64,000 nucleotides of DNA from CAZSMC01 sp964607755 (GCA_964607755.1 CAZSMC010000017.1:1-64000); one strand, 5' to 3'; counted from the stretch's first letter, positions 36,800-46,211 are shown. Notes: generated by a model from the letters alone, not told the origin. Made by a program: numbers and translations.

Positions 36800-37741
36800 T
36801 CAATCAATAACCATTCCAAATGAGGCGACGAATTTTTCCGGAATATTTTGAATAAAATCTTCAGCTTCAAGATTCAATTGACGGTGAACATTATCAAATG
36901 GATTTGCTTTACGAACCGTTGTTTCATTATAAATATTTCCGACTTCGTACAACACCGAAGATTCCACAGATTCTCCAGAAAAATAGATATTACTTATTTG
37001 GGCATTTTGTCGCCCCATCTTTTGTGACAGATTATTCAGTTCGCTGTGAATCGTCTGGGCAATTTGGCTACTTGTGCCTTCCAGATGACCGCTATCATCT
37101 TCCAGATATTCGGAAGAAATCATAAAGTGTCCGTTTTCCAGCAGTACAAGATTCAATCCGTTCTCAGAAATGTTAACAATCGCATTCAGTCCATGTCGGA
37201 TCTCTTCGGCACCTTTTTTCAAAGCTCGCAATTCAGAAAAAATATCCAGATCTATCGTATCCAGAGAGACAACTGATTTTTTAAAAATTTCTTGAATATA
37301 TTTCACCACTGCTTTTCTAACAGCAACAATTACCACAATGTCTTTTGCAATTCCGGGAGGTGAAACATATTCAAAGCCAACATTGTGTTCATCGCGAGGC
37401 GAGATAAGATACTGATCCAGTTCCCACTCGATATGCTGGCGGACTTTAGATTCTTCCAGTTCCTTATCCAGGAGTACTGTTTTAGTTAGAGCAAATCGCC
37501 TTCCGAGTGAAAGCCGTGCTGTGCTCGCCTGCAATGAAGAAGAATTGATCGTATTATCAATAATTGTTGCAAAGCGGGGGACAAGTTCATTATTTCGGAT
37601 AACCGGCATTTCGAATGAGGTATCCAGATCGGCTTCGGCAACATTCAACAGGCTGATCTCGTCATTCCAAATTTCAGCTTCTACGAAACGAATCTTGTTT
37701 TTAGTTAAACTTATACCTAAACGTAAAGATTCGTTATTCAT
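36800..37741 (-). CDS. PilM-like actin-fold protein
   Basis: 313 residues, cytoplasmic. The beginning LRLGISLTKNKIRFVEAEIW matches the 'lGIDIGxxxvkavel' opening of PilM/GspL-type actin-fold proteins. The region SKVRQHIEWELDQYLISPRDE is the family's 'i..Eaeq.iPf..ee' element, and INISENGLNLVLLENGHFMISSEY resembles the second phosphate-loop half. PilM anchors the inner-membrane platform of type IV pili and competence pseudopili through PilN. It sits between two single-span membrane proteins and near comEA. Confidence 0.68.
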   Translation of the reverse strand: MNNESLRLGISLTKNKIRFVEAEIWNDEISLLNVAEADLDTSFEMPVIRNNELVPRFATIIDNTINSSSLQASTARLSLGRRFALTKTVLLDKELEESKVRQHIEWELDQYLISPRDEHNVGFEYVSPPGIAKDIVVIVAVRKAVVKYIQEIFKKSVVSLDTIDLDIFSELRALKKGAEEIRHGLNAIVNISENGLNLVLLENGHFMISSEYLEDDSGHLEGTSSQIAQTIHSELNNLSQKMGRQNAQISNIYFSGESVESSVLYEVGNIYNETTVRKANPFDNVHRQLNLEAEDFIQNIPEKFVASFGMVID

Positions 37742-37768
37742 ATCTTTGTCCCCACTTTTGATAATTTG

Positions 37769-38536
37769 TTACCATGTCTTTTTACCAGCTTCAAGAGCAC
37801 CATGGTTTTCGATTTTCAGGCCGCCGAGAAAACTGCGTTTAAAATCTTCTTCTACTTCTTTAATATCTTGTGAATCGATCGGACAATAGATATTTACTAT
37901 TTTGGGTGTTGTGTCATTTAGAGCCACAATCTTGTACTCTTTACCTACGGTTGGACATGAGCTCATATTATTTAACGTCACTGAAGCGATTGAATCGATT
38001 TTTTTAGAAAACCCAGGCACACTTCGCAACGAATCTAAAATGAAAGCCTCAGTGGTATCGATATCCCAACGTTTTGCATAGGAAGACATCGAGTCAATAA
38101 GCGCCGGCACTGTGATCTTTACTTTTTTCGTTATAACGGAATCCGGGCCCTCGCCGAAAACAGAATCTCTAGTGATAGTCATTTCGTAATTAGAATTATC
38201 AAAGTAGTTGATAATATCACGGCCTATCGTAGAATCAAGGCTCGTGAATAAACGCAAGTTCTTTCTGGTTGTGTCATCCAAAATGTGATTTATGACTTTA
38301 TCGAGGCTATCGGCATAAACCAATGAATCATTCAAATATGTGACCTGGGCATAGTAAATGTGGTACATATTCTGCCGGCACTGTTGGGTATTTTGCTCTT
38401 CTTGTTTCCACAATTTGGATGGATAAGTCAATGTAAAGTAAAGAGCGACAATCAATAGTACAGCAAGCAGTTCATATACGATCGAACCTTTGGGCTTTAA
38501 TGGTTTGTTCTTTTTCTTCGTCTCGTCAGACATCAT
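37769..38536 (-). CDS. Single-span membrane protein of unknown function in the comEA-pilM-like run
   Basis: 255 residues. A short basic cytoplasmic tail leads into one transmembrane helix (IVYELLAVLLIVALYFTLTY, about 19-38) and a long extracytoplasmic part rich in short helices with 'DSL' repeats (YLNDSLVYADSLDKV, AFILDSLRSVPGFSKKID). The C-terminal CPTVGKEYKIVALNDTTPKI resembles the end of some pseudopilin-like or TadE-like proteins, but I cannot name a family. AGGAGGA precedes the double ATG start. Spacing of 27 and 30 bases to its neighbours supports co-transcription with comEA and the PilM-like gene. Confidence 0.62.
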   Translation of the reverse strand: MMSDETKKKNKPLKPKGSIVYELLAVLLIVALYFTLTYPSKLWKQEEQNTQQCRQNMYHIYYAQVTYLNDSLVYADSLDKVINHILDDTTRKNLRLFTSLDSTIGRDIINYFDNSNYEMTITRDSVFGEGPDSVITKKVKITVPALIDSMSSYAKRWDIDTTEAFILDSLRSVPGFSKKIDSIASVTLNNMSSCPTVGKEYKIVALNDTTPKIVNIYCPIDSQDIKEVEEDFKRSFLGGLKIENHGALEAGKKTW

Positions 38537-38566
38537 TCCTCCTACACTATAAGAATTTTAAACAGA

Positions 38567-38986
38567 TTAGTCCATACTTGTATTAGATTTTATTTTTTCT
38601 AATGTTTTGGGGCCGATTCCTTTTATTTTCAAAAGTTCATTTATGTTTTTAAATGTGCCGTGCTCGTTCCGGTGTTGTATTATCTTTTCAGCAGTTACCG
38701 GGCCAATGCCGGGTAATAATTGTAATTCTTTTGCGCCTGCTGTATTTATATTGATTGTGCCGGTAAATGCCGCTTTCTGCTCTTTAATTGACAAGCGGGT
38801 TGTATCCTGGGGTGCTTTTTCAGAAGCCTGTTTAAACTCGGCGATCAATTTCTGACGTTTTTCACGCCAGTCATCCGCAGGCCTGGCTAATCGAGCTTTA
38901 CGAACGTAACTGACACCGAGTCCAATAGCAAATGTAACTAACAAAAACAGGACAAATCGTTGTTCCTGTTTTGTAAAACCAAGCAT
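38567..38986 (-). CDS. ComEA-type helix-hairpin-helix DNA-binding protein
   Basis: 139 residues. An N-terminal membrane anchor (RFVLFLLVTFAIGLGVSYV) and a charged linker precede a tandem helix-hairpin-helix domain (ININTAGAKELQLLPGIGP; INELLKIKGIGPKTLEKI). ComEA proteins bind incoming double-stranded DNA on the outer face of the inner membrane during transformation. The gene starts two bases after the dnaJ stop, so it may be transcribed from the heat-shock promoter as well as carry on into the pilus-like genes. Confidence 0.88.
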   Translation of the reverse strand: MLGFTKQEQRFVLFLLVTFAIGLGVSYVRKARLARPADDWREKRQKLIAEFKQASEKAPQDTTRLSIKEQKAAFTGTININTAGAKELQLLPGIGPVTAEKIIQHRNEHGTFKNINELLKIKGIGPKTLEKIKSNTSMD

Positions 38987-38988
38987 GA

Positions 38989-40119
38989 TTATACAAAGGC
39001 TTCTTTAACCCGTTCGAAAAACGATTTATCCTCGTTGGGGGGATGAATGTTTTCAGAATCGGATAAACTTTTAAAAGCGTCCTTTTCTTTATTATTCAAT
39101 TTCGTTGGTATCCACACATGCACCTTGATAAGTTGATCTCCGGCACCGTGAGAGTTCAAATGAGGAATACCTTTTCCTTTCATTCGCAAGATCTTTTCGC
39201 TTTGCGTTCCAGGAGGAACAGAGATCGTGGCCTTGCCATCGAGGGTAGGAACTTTGATTTCGTCTCCAAGCACGGCTTGAGGAATCGTCAGTTTTAAATG
39301 ATAAATCACATCATCGCCATGACGTTCGAAATCGGGATGTTTTTTCTCTTCGACAATTACAATGACATCTCCTCGGGGACCGCCGCGCGGGCCGACATTA
39401 CCCTGCTGGCGTAAATTGATATACTGGCCTTCTGCAATTCCAGCCGGGATCTCCACCTCCATCATGGATTCCCGTTTAACCCGTCCGTCGCCGTGACAGG
39501 CATGACAGGGTTTGTCAATAATTTGACCTTCGCCATGGCACCGTTGGCATGTTTGCGCTACACTAAAAAATCCTTGACGATAAGCTACTTCACCGCGGCC
39601 ATGGCACATTGGGCATGTCACTTTTGAGGTTCCGGGACTGGCACCTGTGCCGTTACATGTATCACATTTTTCCTGCTTTTTAATTTTTATCTTTTTTGTC
39701 ACACCTTTGGCAATTTCTTCCAGGGTCAATTTGAGGCGGACCTGTAAATCAGCACCTCGTGTCACAGTAGAACGTCGGCGAGAGCTGCTTCCGCCCATTC
39801 CAAAAATATCGCCAAAGCCGCCTCCGCCAAAGACTTCGCGAAAGATATCAAATGGATCGGTAAAACCGCCGCCAAATCCGCCCTGGCCACCAGTTCGCGT
39901 ACCAGCTTCACCAAACCGGTCATATTGAGCTCGTTTCTGAGGATCAGACAATACAGCATAAGCCTTGCCAAGTTCTTTGAACTTTTCTTCTGCATTTTTA
40001 TCACCCGGATTTCGATCCGGATGATATTTCATCGCCAGTTTGCGGTAGGCTTTTTTTATTTCGTTTTGATCCGCGTTTCTATTGACGCCTAATATTTCGT
40101 AATAATCTTTGTCAGGCAT
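38989..40119 (-). CDS. dnaJ: Chaperone DnaJ
   Basis: 376 residues, full class A Hsp40. The J domain (residues 1-70) has the HPD motif in KLAMKYHPDRNPG. A Gly/Phe-rich region follows (about 75-110), then four CxxCxGxG zinc modules (CDTCNGTG, CPMCHGRG, CQRCHGEG, CHACHGDG) and the C-terminal substrate-binding domains. It stimulates DnaK ATP hydrolysis; no dnaK is in the window. Third gene of hrcA-grpE-dnaJ. Confidence 0.97.
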   Translation of the reverse strand: MPDKDYYEILGVNRNADQNEIKKAYRKLAMKYHPDRNPGDKNAEEKFKELGKAYAVLSDPQKRAQYDRFGEAGTRTGGQGGFGGGFTDPFDIFREVFGGGGFGDIFGMGGSSSRRRSTVTRGADLQVRLKLTLEEIAKGVTKKIKIKKQEKCDTCNGTGASPGTSKVTCPMCHGRGEVAYRQGFFSVAQTCQRCHGEGQIIDKPCHACHGDGRVKRESMMEVEIPAGIAEGQYINLRQQGNVGPRGGPRGDVIVIVEEKKHPDFERHGDDVIYHLKLTIPQAVLGDEIKVPTLDGKATISVPPGTQSEKILRMKGKGIPHLNSHGAGDQLIKVHVWIPTKLNNKEKDAFKSLSDSENIHPPNEDKSFFERVKEAFV

Positions 40120-40137
40120 ATAAAGCTATCAATCTTT

Positions 40138-40686
40138 TTATTTACTAACAATTACTTCGGCATGGCGAACAACGCGATCGTTCACCATATAGCCCTTTTT
40201 AAGTTCATTAATTACTGTATCCGGTTCGACATCCTCTGCTTCTTGCTGCATCATAGCATGATGCTTTTCTGGATCAAAAGGCTGGCCCACAGAGTCCATG
40301 GGTTTTAGCCCAAGACTGGTCAGAATTTTGAATACATTTTTTTGCACCATTTCCACGCCTTGCAACAGACTCTGGAAATCCTGTTCTTCCCGGCTTTTTT
40401 CGATTACAAGGTCTAGCTCGTCCAGAAAAGGCAGAATTTTTTCAATGATATGGGCAATGGTAATATCGTGAATTTCTTCTTTTTCAGCCTGAACGCGTTT
40501 TCGGAAATTATCAAACTCTGCTGCTTTTCTTAAAAGTTGTTCCTTGAGTTCCTGATTCTCCGCAACAGCCTGTTCAAGTTCCTTTTTGTAATCGCGTTTT
40601 TTTTGCTCTTGCTCTACTCTTTGTTCCTGTTCTTTTTCGAGCTGAGTGTCTTTTTCTTTTTTGTGATCTTTTTGTTTTTCAGACAT
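40138..40686 (-). CDS. grpE: Nucleotide-exchange factor GrpE
   Basis: 182 residues. The N-terminal 45 residues are almost all Lys, Glu and Gln and form the long coiled-coil start. The family core is in the middle (LLRKAAEFDNFRKRVQAEKEE) and the C-terminal beta-wing ends with GYMVNDRVVRHAEVIVSK. It releases ADP from DnaK. It lies between hrcA and dnaJ with 12 and 18 bases of spacing. Confidence 0.96.
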   Translation of the reverse strand: MSEKQKDHKKEKDTQLEKEQEQRVEQEQKKRDYKKELEQAVAENQELKEQLLRKAAEFDNFRKRVQAEKEEIHDITIAHIIEKILPFLDELDLVIEKSREEQDFQSLLQGVEMVQKNVFKILTSLGLKPMDSVGQPFDPEKHHAMMQQEAEDVEPDTVINELKKGYMVNDRVVRHAEVIVSK

Positions 40687-40698
40687 CCTGATATGAAC

Positions 40699-41742
40699 TC
40701 ACTTTTTTCGATTTACCATATAGCTCAACATTTCCGACATATATTTTACCAGAGCAATAACCTTTGGATATTGCATTCTTGTTGGTCCAACAACGCCAAT
40801 CGTCCCCTCTATACCTTCAAAATTATAGGTTGCTGTGACCAGGCTGCAATTTCGCATCAACTCTTCCTTGTTTTCTTCGCCAATGACGATAGAAACACCA
40901 TTGTTGCCATCAATGTCCCGCTTAGAGAGCACACTGATAAGTATGTCTTTGCGGTCCAACAACTCGAGAATGCGTTCCATTTTTTCCCGGGATTCGAATT
41001 CCGGTTGCAGAAACACCTTACGAGTTCCGGCGTAATAAAATGAACTGTCAGGATCAAAAGTCAACAGGGTGCTGGCATTCTTTTTTATGGAACGCACAAA
41101 AGAGCGCCGTTTGTAATCGAAATCGGCAAAAATATCATCAAAAGAGTTAATTATTTTTTCTATCGTAAGACCGTGTAAACGTTCGTTAATAATTTGGGAT
41201 ATTTCTGCCAGAAAATCAGAAGAAACCTGGTTCTCGATTTCCATGATCACAGTCTTTACGATTCCGGATTTGATGCTTAATATGAGCAATATTTTTTGTT
41301 CAGAAATAGAAACCAGATCAATTTTTTGCAACACGCCTTTATTAAAGCGTGGCGCCAGCACCACACCCAATTGACTGGAAATATCGCTCAACACATCCGC
41401 TGCTTTGGTGGTAATATGATCGACATCCTCGGCAAAACGCTGCAGCTCTTTAAAGATGGATTGTTTTTCATCATCGCTCAAAATATCAGCAACATCCAGA
41501 TCATCCACATAATGGCGGTAACCAGTTGTTGTCGGCATACGACCGGCTGAGGTGTGAGGCTGATAAATCAGGCCTTTGTCCTCCAGATCGGACATCACAT
41601 TCCGGATAGTAGCCGGACTAATATCAAGGCCATAGTTTCTTGACAGATATCTGGACCCCACTGGCTCAGCCGTGGTGATAAAGCTATGAACAATCAAGAA
41701 AAAAATCTTTTTTTCTCTGTCTGTTAACTCTGTACAAGTCAT
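40699..41742 (-). CDS. hrcA: Heat-inducible transcription repressor HrcA
   Basis: 347 residues. The N-terminal winged helix (LTDREKKIFFLIVHSFITTAEPVGS, then SPATIRNVMSDLEDKGLI) binds CIRCE operators in characterised members. The GAF-like and C-terminal regions follow with HTSAGRMPTTTGYRHYVD. It heads the heat-shock operon. I see no standard CIRCE inverted repeat ahead of it, so its local operator may be divergent or regulation may act elsewhere. Confidence 0.96.
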   Translation of the reverse strand: MTCTELTDREKKIFFLIVHSFITTAEPVGSRYLSRNYGLDISPATIRNVMSDLEDKGLIYQPHTSAGRMPTTTGYRHYVDDLDVADILSDDEKQSIFKELQRFAEDVDHITTKAADVLSDISSQLGVVLAPRFNKGVLQKIDLVSISEQKILLILSIKSGIVKTVIMEIENQVSSDFLAEISQIINERLHGLTIEKIINSFDDIFADFDYKRRSFVRSIKKNASTLLTFDPDSSFYYAGTRKVFLQPEFESREKMERILELLDRKDILISVLSKRDIDGNNGVSIVIGEENKEELMRNCSLVTATYNFEGIEGTIGVVGPTRMQYPKVIALVKYMSEMLSYMVNRKK

Positions 41743-41787
41743 AAATTTTTAATAAAAAATCAATACATTAAAGACAAAATAATAATA

Positions 41788-41816
41788 AAAATAACGATTT
41801 TTCAAAGCGTTGTCAA
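41788..41816 (-). promoter_or_regulatory. Sigma-70-type promoter for hrcA-grpE-dnaJ
   Basis: On the minus strand TTGACA (41811-41816) and TATTTT (41788-41793) are separated by 17 bases, placing the start of transcription about 40 bases before the hrcA start. A second TTGACA-like copy (TTGACAGCG) lies just upstream, so TTGACARCG occurs twice as a direct repeat. Confidence 0.62.
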
Positions 41817-41856
41817 GCGAATTTTGTCGCTGTCAAAAGTGCTTAATTAATTGAAA

Positions 41857-42708
41857 TTACAGGAATCTTTTCACGGCAAACAAACTGCCCAAAAATCCGA
41901 AAACCACCCCGGCAGCTAAAAGTCCGGACAGATAAGTGACCGGCATCCAAATCAAATTGGGCCATTGTGCATTGACAATTTGCAAAATAATATAAACGAT
42001 AATTGCTGCAAATGTTCCGCCAAAAAATCCCTGAAATAGTCCTTCTAAAAGAAAAGGCCGCCGAATAAATGCGCGAGTAGCGCCGACCAATTCCATTGTC
42101 TCGATAATATGTCGCCGGGCATTTATTATCAATCGAATGGTGTTCGAAACGACAAACATAGATCCGAGCACGACAATGGTCAACAACACTACAAGCGCAG
42201 CCCGCACAGAATTGGATATTTTTAGCAGCAAGTCAAAACCAGATACACTGTGTACCGTTTCATTAATTCCTTCGCAATCCGAAATTTTTACCGAAATAGA
42301 CTTGACGTCATTTACATTCTGATATTCTTGTTTTAATTTGACAATAAAGGAAGCTGGCAACGGGTTCTCTTCCAGTATGTCAAAGAATTCGTCGCCAAAT
42401 TCTTGTTGAAATTCTCTGGCCGCTTCTTCTTTGGAAACGAACTCGACTTTTTCGACCTGTTCCAGACGCATCAGCCTGTTTCTCAGCGATTCGATTTCTT
42501 CCTGTGAATAGATATTAGAAATGAACGCCTGGACATCATATTCAGCGTGCAGGGCATTCACCAGCCGGTCTGCATTTAGGAACAAAATGCTGAAAAGTGT
42601 GATTATGAAAAGTAAAAATGAAATTGTAAATATGGTAATAAAGTTAGAAACCCGTGCCCGCCGAAAACCATCAAAAGCTTCTTTAATGCTGTAAATGAGA
42701 CTCTTCAT
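41857..42708 (-). CDS. ftsX: Cell-division ABC transporter permease FtsX
   Basis: 283 residues with four membrane segments: one near residue 25, then after a large extracytoplasmic domain (about 50-165) three more. The cytoplasmic element NARRHIIETMELVGATRAFIRRPFLLEG is the characteristic FtsX loop. With FtsE it activates cell-wall hydrolases at the septum. Its ATG overlaps the ftsE stop as TGATG, so the two are translationally coupled. Confidence 0.95.
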   Translation of the reverse strand: MKSLIYSIKEAFDGFRRARVSNFITIFTISFLLFIITLFSILFLNADRLVNALHAEYDVQAFISNIYSQEEIESLRNRLMRLEQVEKVEFVSKEEAAREFQQEFGDEFFDILEENPLPASFIVKLKQEYQNVNDVKSISVKISDCEGINETVHSVSGFDLLLKISNSVRAALVVLLTIVVLGSMFVVSNTIRLIINARRHIIETMELVGATRAFIRRPFLLEGLFQGFFGGTFAAIIVYIILQIVNAQWPNLIWMPVTYLSGLLAAGVVFGFLGSLFAVKRFL

Positions 42709-43355
42709 CAGACCAGATGTCCGTTTTCTATTCGAAGTATTCGACCTTTGTAATTTTTAACCATTTCGTAATTATGGGTAGCTAACAACACTGAAGTGCC
42801 GCGGGAATGAATGCGCACCAGCAGGTCCAGAATTTCACTGGCTGTTACCGGATCAAGATTGCCTGTCGGTTCGTCTGCCAGCACGATATTGGGTTCGTTG
42901 ACAATAGCTCTGGCAATGGAAACGCGTTGTTGCTCGCCGCCAGAGAGCTCCATCGGATACTTGCGCGATTTGTGAGACAGGCCCACATCGGCAAGCGCCC
43001 TGAGTACATGCCGCTTTATTTCTTTTTTTCGCTGTCCGATAACTTCTAAAACAAAAGAAACATTGCTGAACACATCTCTGTCATCAAATAATTTAAAGTC
43101 CTGAAAAACCACGCCCAAATGACGGCGAAGGTAAGGGATATCTTTATCTTTGATGAAAAGAGAATGAAAATCACCGACGCGAACATGGCCTTCTTCTGGC
43201 CACTCTTCTAAATAGATTGTTTTTAGCACAGTGGATTTGCCGGCTCCGCTCGGCCCCACAAGAAAAACCATTTCCCCGGGTGCCACGCTAAAACTGATGC
43301 GCTGGATGCCGTCGCCTGGCGGATATGTGACCTTTACATTTTGAAGTTCAACCAT
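42708..43355 (-). CDS. ftsE: Cell-division ATP-binding protein FtsE
   Basis: 215 residues. Walker A GPSGAGKST, Q-loop VFQDFKLFDDRDVF, ABC signature LSGGEQQRVSIARA and Walker B IVLADEPTG are complete. It powers the FtsEX complex that controls peptidoglycan hydrolysis during division. Paired directly with ftsX. Confidence 0.95.
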   Translation of the reverse strand: MVELQNVKVTYPPGDGIQRISFSVAPGEMVFLVGPSGAGKSTVLKTIYLEEWPEEGHVRVGDFHSLFIKDKDIPYLRRHLGVVFQDFKLFDDRDVFSNVSFVLEVIGQRKKEIKRHVLRALADVGLSHKSRKYPMELSGGEQQRVSIARAIVNEPNIVLADEPTGNLDPVTASEILDLLVRIHSRGTSVLLATHNYEMVKNYKGRILRIENGHLV

Positions 43356-43363
43356 TTTATCAT

Positions 43364-44134
43364 TTATCTTTTTAGCACAAAGTGAACGCGTTCACACTTT
43401 TGGATGTCCGGGCGAAAAGTAAAATCCCGATACGAGGCAAGCATCTCAAATTTTGAATCGCGAATAAATTCCTTTAACCTGGCTATTGGGTACATGCGCT
43501 GAAGATGCTTTTCGCAAAAAACATGTTCGCGATCATTTTTCAGGGCAATCTCGAAATAGTTTTCCTGAATTTGTTTTTTTTTATCATATTTGCTTTTGCG
43601 TACAAAAGAGGCTTCACTATAATTTTCCCGCTGGTAAAAGTTTGCAAAGTCGGTCAAAGAATTGTGAATTGTGCTTATATCAAAAATCAAAAGACCTCCC
43701 GGACGGATAACCTCATAAACACTATCAAGAGTTTTTCTAAAATCTGCCTCGTTTAAAAGATAATTCATGCTATCATACAGTGAAACCACAATATCCAGTT
43801 TTTTACCTATCGGCGGAAAGCGAATATCGGCACTGAAAAATCGCCGGCCGAATTCTTTGTCATAATATTTATTTGCTGCAATTTTTATCATATCAATGGA
43901 AGCGTCGCATCCGGCCACGCGCCACCCCCGGGCAGCTAAATGAGAACACAACGTTCCGCTACCGCAGGAAAAATCATAAATCGTTCCGGCAACTTGTCCG
44001 TGATAGTTGATGAGTTGTTCCACATATTCTGCCCAATGCCGGTAATTGACGTGACTCATGACCCGGTCATAAATGCGAGCCAGAACAGAGTATGGTGGAA
44101 CGGATATTTTTTGTCTTTTTTGCAATATCGACAT
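43364..44134 (-). CDS. Class I SAM-dependent methyltransferase
   Basis: 256 residues. The SAM-binding motif I is seen in YDFSCGSGTLCSHLAARGW, followed by GCDASIDMIKIAANKY (motif II) and RPGGLLIFDIST (post-motif). The N-terminal YSVLARIYDRVMSHVNYRHWAEYVE and the C-terminal region resemble the broad UbiE/COQ5-like group, but the substrate cannot be assigned. It lies 8 bases before ftsE on the same strand. Confidence 0.88.
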   Translation of the reverse strand: MSILQKRQKISVPPYSVLARIYDRVMSHVNYRHWAEYVEQLINYHGQVAGTIYDFSCGSGTLCSHLAARGWRVAGCDASIDMIKIAANKYYDKEFGRRFFSADIRFPPIGKKLDIVVSLYDSMNYLLNEADFRKTLDSVYEVIRPGGLLIFDISTIHNSLTDFANFYQRENYSEASFVRKSKYDKKKQIQENYFEIALKNDREHVFCEKHLQRMYPIARLKEFIRDSKFEMLASYRDFTFRPDIQKCERVHFVLKR

Positions 44135-44189
44135 CTATGCAAATATAACACAATTCATAGTAAAAGGAAAGAGCCGAAATCAGGCAAAC

Positions 44190-44585
44190 TCAGCCCTCGA
44201 TGGTTTTGACAAATACAGACCGGGATCGCGGCCCGTCAAATTCGCAAAAATAAACGGATTGCCAGGTTCCAAAAACCGGGCGTCCGTTATCAACTATAAT
44301 CGTCAGCGAGGGGCTGACCAGGGATGATTTAATATGAGCGGCTGCATTTCCTTCCATATGATGATAGCCGTTCTGAAAAGGCACAATTTTGTTGACCTCC
44401 ATAATTATATCCCGGACAACATCCGGGTCGGCGTTTTCATTAATGGTTACACCGGCTGTTGTATGGGGTGCGAAAACAATGCATATTCCGTTTTTTATAC
44501 CGCTATTGGTAATTGCTTCTCTGACATGACTGTCAATGTTTACAAATTGAACTTTGTCTTTGGTGCGTACACTGAATTTTTCCAT
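44190..44585 (-). CDS. YjbQ/UPF0047 family protein (secondary thiamine-phosphate synthase)
   Basis: 131 residues of the YjbQ fold. The family signature is CIVFAPHTTAGVTINENADPDVVRDI followed by YHHMEGNAAAHIKSSL and VFGTWQSVYFCEFDGPR. Some YjbQ members have weak thiamine-phosphate synthase activity, hence the name. The thi-gene fragments 2-4 kb away on the other strand make this interesting, but no functional link is shown. Confidence 0.92.
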   Translation of the reverse strand: MEKFSVRTKDKVQFVNIDSHVREAITNSGIKNGICIVFAPHTTAGVTINENADPDVVRDIIMEVNKIVPFQNGYHHMEGNAAAHIKSSLVSPSLTIIVDNGRPVFGTWQSVYFCEFDGPRSRSVFVKTIEG

Positions 44586-44819
44586 AATTGCTCCTTAATT
44601 TTACTGGCAATGTGTGTTTTTGATTAGTGGTTGATGAATTGTTAAAAAATAATTAATTTTATGTTTATCCAGGATGTAAAAAATTGTACAACCGGAATGA
44701 AATATTCGCCTTGAATATAATTTATATTTATATTTTCAACAAACATTTTCAGGTACTGATTTAATTCATTTAAATTTTAAGAACAATTCATTATCCCCAA
44801 ACTGAAAAGGACAACAAGA

Positions 44820-46211
44820 ATGGAGAAAAAATTACTCCCAAGCTGCCTCATGCTTTTGTTCGTAATTGGTCTCACCTTTGCTGAAGAATGGACTAATTTT
44901 ACCACGACAAATTCGGTTTTACCCAGCAATGCCGTAAAAGCAGTTGTTGTGGATGCCAATGCCAACAAATGGTTTGGAACAGACAACGGCTTGTGTGCCT
45001 TTGATGGTCAAAACTGGGCCGTGCATCAAAAAACGGATGAACAACAAACTTTGGCTCATAACGAAATAAATGCTCTGGCTTTTGAAATCACGGGTTATGG
45101 TCCTGAGATATGGATCGCTACTGAAAACGGTGTTTCAGTGACCTCGATTCCTTCCATCGATGCGGTGACCTTTGCCACACCGTATCGCACAGACAACATG
45201 CCGTTGGTGTCCGATTCTATTCTGTCCGTCGCTGTAGACACAGCCCGGCATCAACGCTGGTTTGGCACCACTGATGGCCTGTCCATGTTTGATGGTGATA
45301 ACTGGCAAACGTTCACAACCGAAACCGAGGTGGCGTTAGCGCATAATTGTGTGACATCTGTTGGCGTGGATTATACAGAAAACTGGAAATACATGGGCAC
45401 AAAAGGGAACGGCGTATCCAGGCTGCAGTCAAAAGTTGACGGCTTTTCTTCAGCTTCTCCATACGATTATCAATGGAGCGGATTACTGTCACCGAATGTC
45501 TATGCCGTTTTTGTCGATACAGATGGCAGTCAGTGGTTTGGCACCGAACGCGGCGTGGCTTACCACGATACAACAGAAACAAAAGCCCAGTGGGAAGTTT
45601 TTGCTACAGAAGAAGGACTGGTGCACGATTATGTACTCTCGATTGAAAAAGATGCAGACGGTGTCATGTGGATCGGTACCAAAGGCGGCGTTTCTGCTAT
45701 AAAATACCAATGGTTCCGAAAATATGATAATTACGGCTTTCCATACGACAGCCTGGGTTATACCATCACCAATTATACAACAAATGATGGTCTGGCTGGT
45801 GATGTTGTTTATGATATTGCCCTGGATCATGACGGTTCGCTTTGGTTCGCCACAGATGCTGGTGTGTCTCATCTTACAGGCGTCACAAGAGTGAACGAAC
45901 GATTAACTGACCAGCTCCCAAAAGCGCATGGCTTGCTACCAAATTACCCAAATCCGTTTAACCCTGCCACGACGATAGAATACCGGCTGGCGTCTGGCGT
46001 TCATGTCGATTTGACGGTAACAAACATGCGGGGTGAAAAGGTGAAAACTTTGGTGAATACCAACCAGGCAAAGGGCGTGCATCAGGTCACGTGGAACGGC
46101 CGCAATAATATGAACCAGCCCGCTCCCACTGGAATATATTTTGCCAGGTTGTTAGTTTCCGGACAGAATCAGGTATTTACAGATACACGCAAATTGCTTT
46201 TGGTCAAATAA
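44820..46211 (+). CDS. Secreted beta-propeller protein with type IX-like C-terminal sorting domain
   Basis: 463 residues. A signal peptide (KLLPSCLMLLFVIGLTFAEE) precedes at least six propeller blades of the two-component-regulator type (KWFGTDNGLCAFDGQNW, IWIATENGVSV, RWFGTTDGLSMFDGDNW, QWFGTERGVAY, MWIGTKGGVSAI, LWFATDAGVSHL). The C-terminal 85 or so residues are the 'YPNPFNPATTIEYRL ... GEKVKTL ... WNGRNN ... GIYFARL' FlgD-like sorting domain. Such proteins are exported and often anchored at the surface; the propeller may bind a ligand, but no enzyme activity is evident. It is the first plus-strand gene and the last clearly intact one before the fragmented region. Confidence 0.88.
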   Translation: MEKKLLPSCLMLLFVIGLTFAEEWTNFTTTNSVLPSNAVKAVVVDANANKWFGTDNGLCAFDGQNWAVHQKTDEQQTLAHNEINALAFEITGYGPEIWIATENGVSVTSIPSIDAVTFATPYRTDNMPLVSDSILSVAVDTARHQRWFGTTDGLSMFDGDNWQTFTTETEVALAHNCVTSVGVDYTENWKYMGTKGNGVSRLQSKVDGFSSASPYDYQWSGLLSPNVYAVFVDTDGSQWFGTERGVAYHDTTETKAQWEVFATEEGLVHDYVLSIEKDADGVMWIGTKGGVSAIKYQWFRKYDNYGFPYDSLGYTITNYTTNDGLAGDVVYDIALDHDGSLWFATDAGVSHLTGVTRVNERLTDQLPKAHGLLPNYPNPFNPATTIEYRLASGVHVDLTVTNMRGEKVKTLVNTNQAKGVHQVTWNGRNNMNQPAPTGIYFARLLVSGQNQVFTDTRKLLLVK

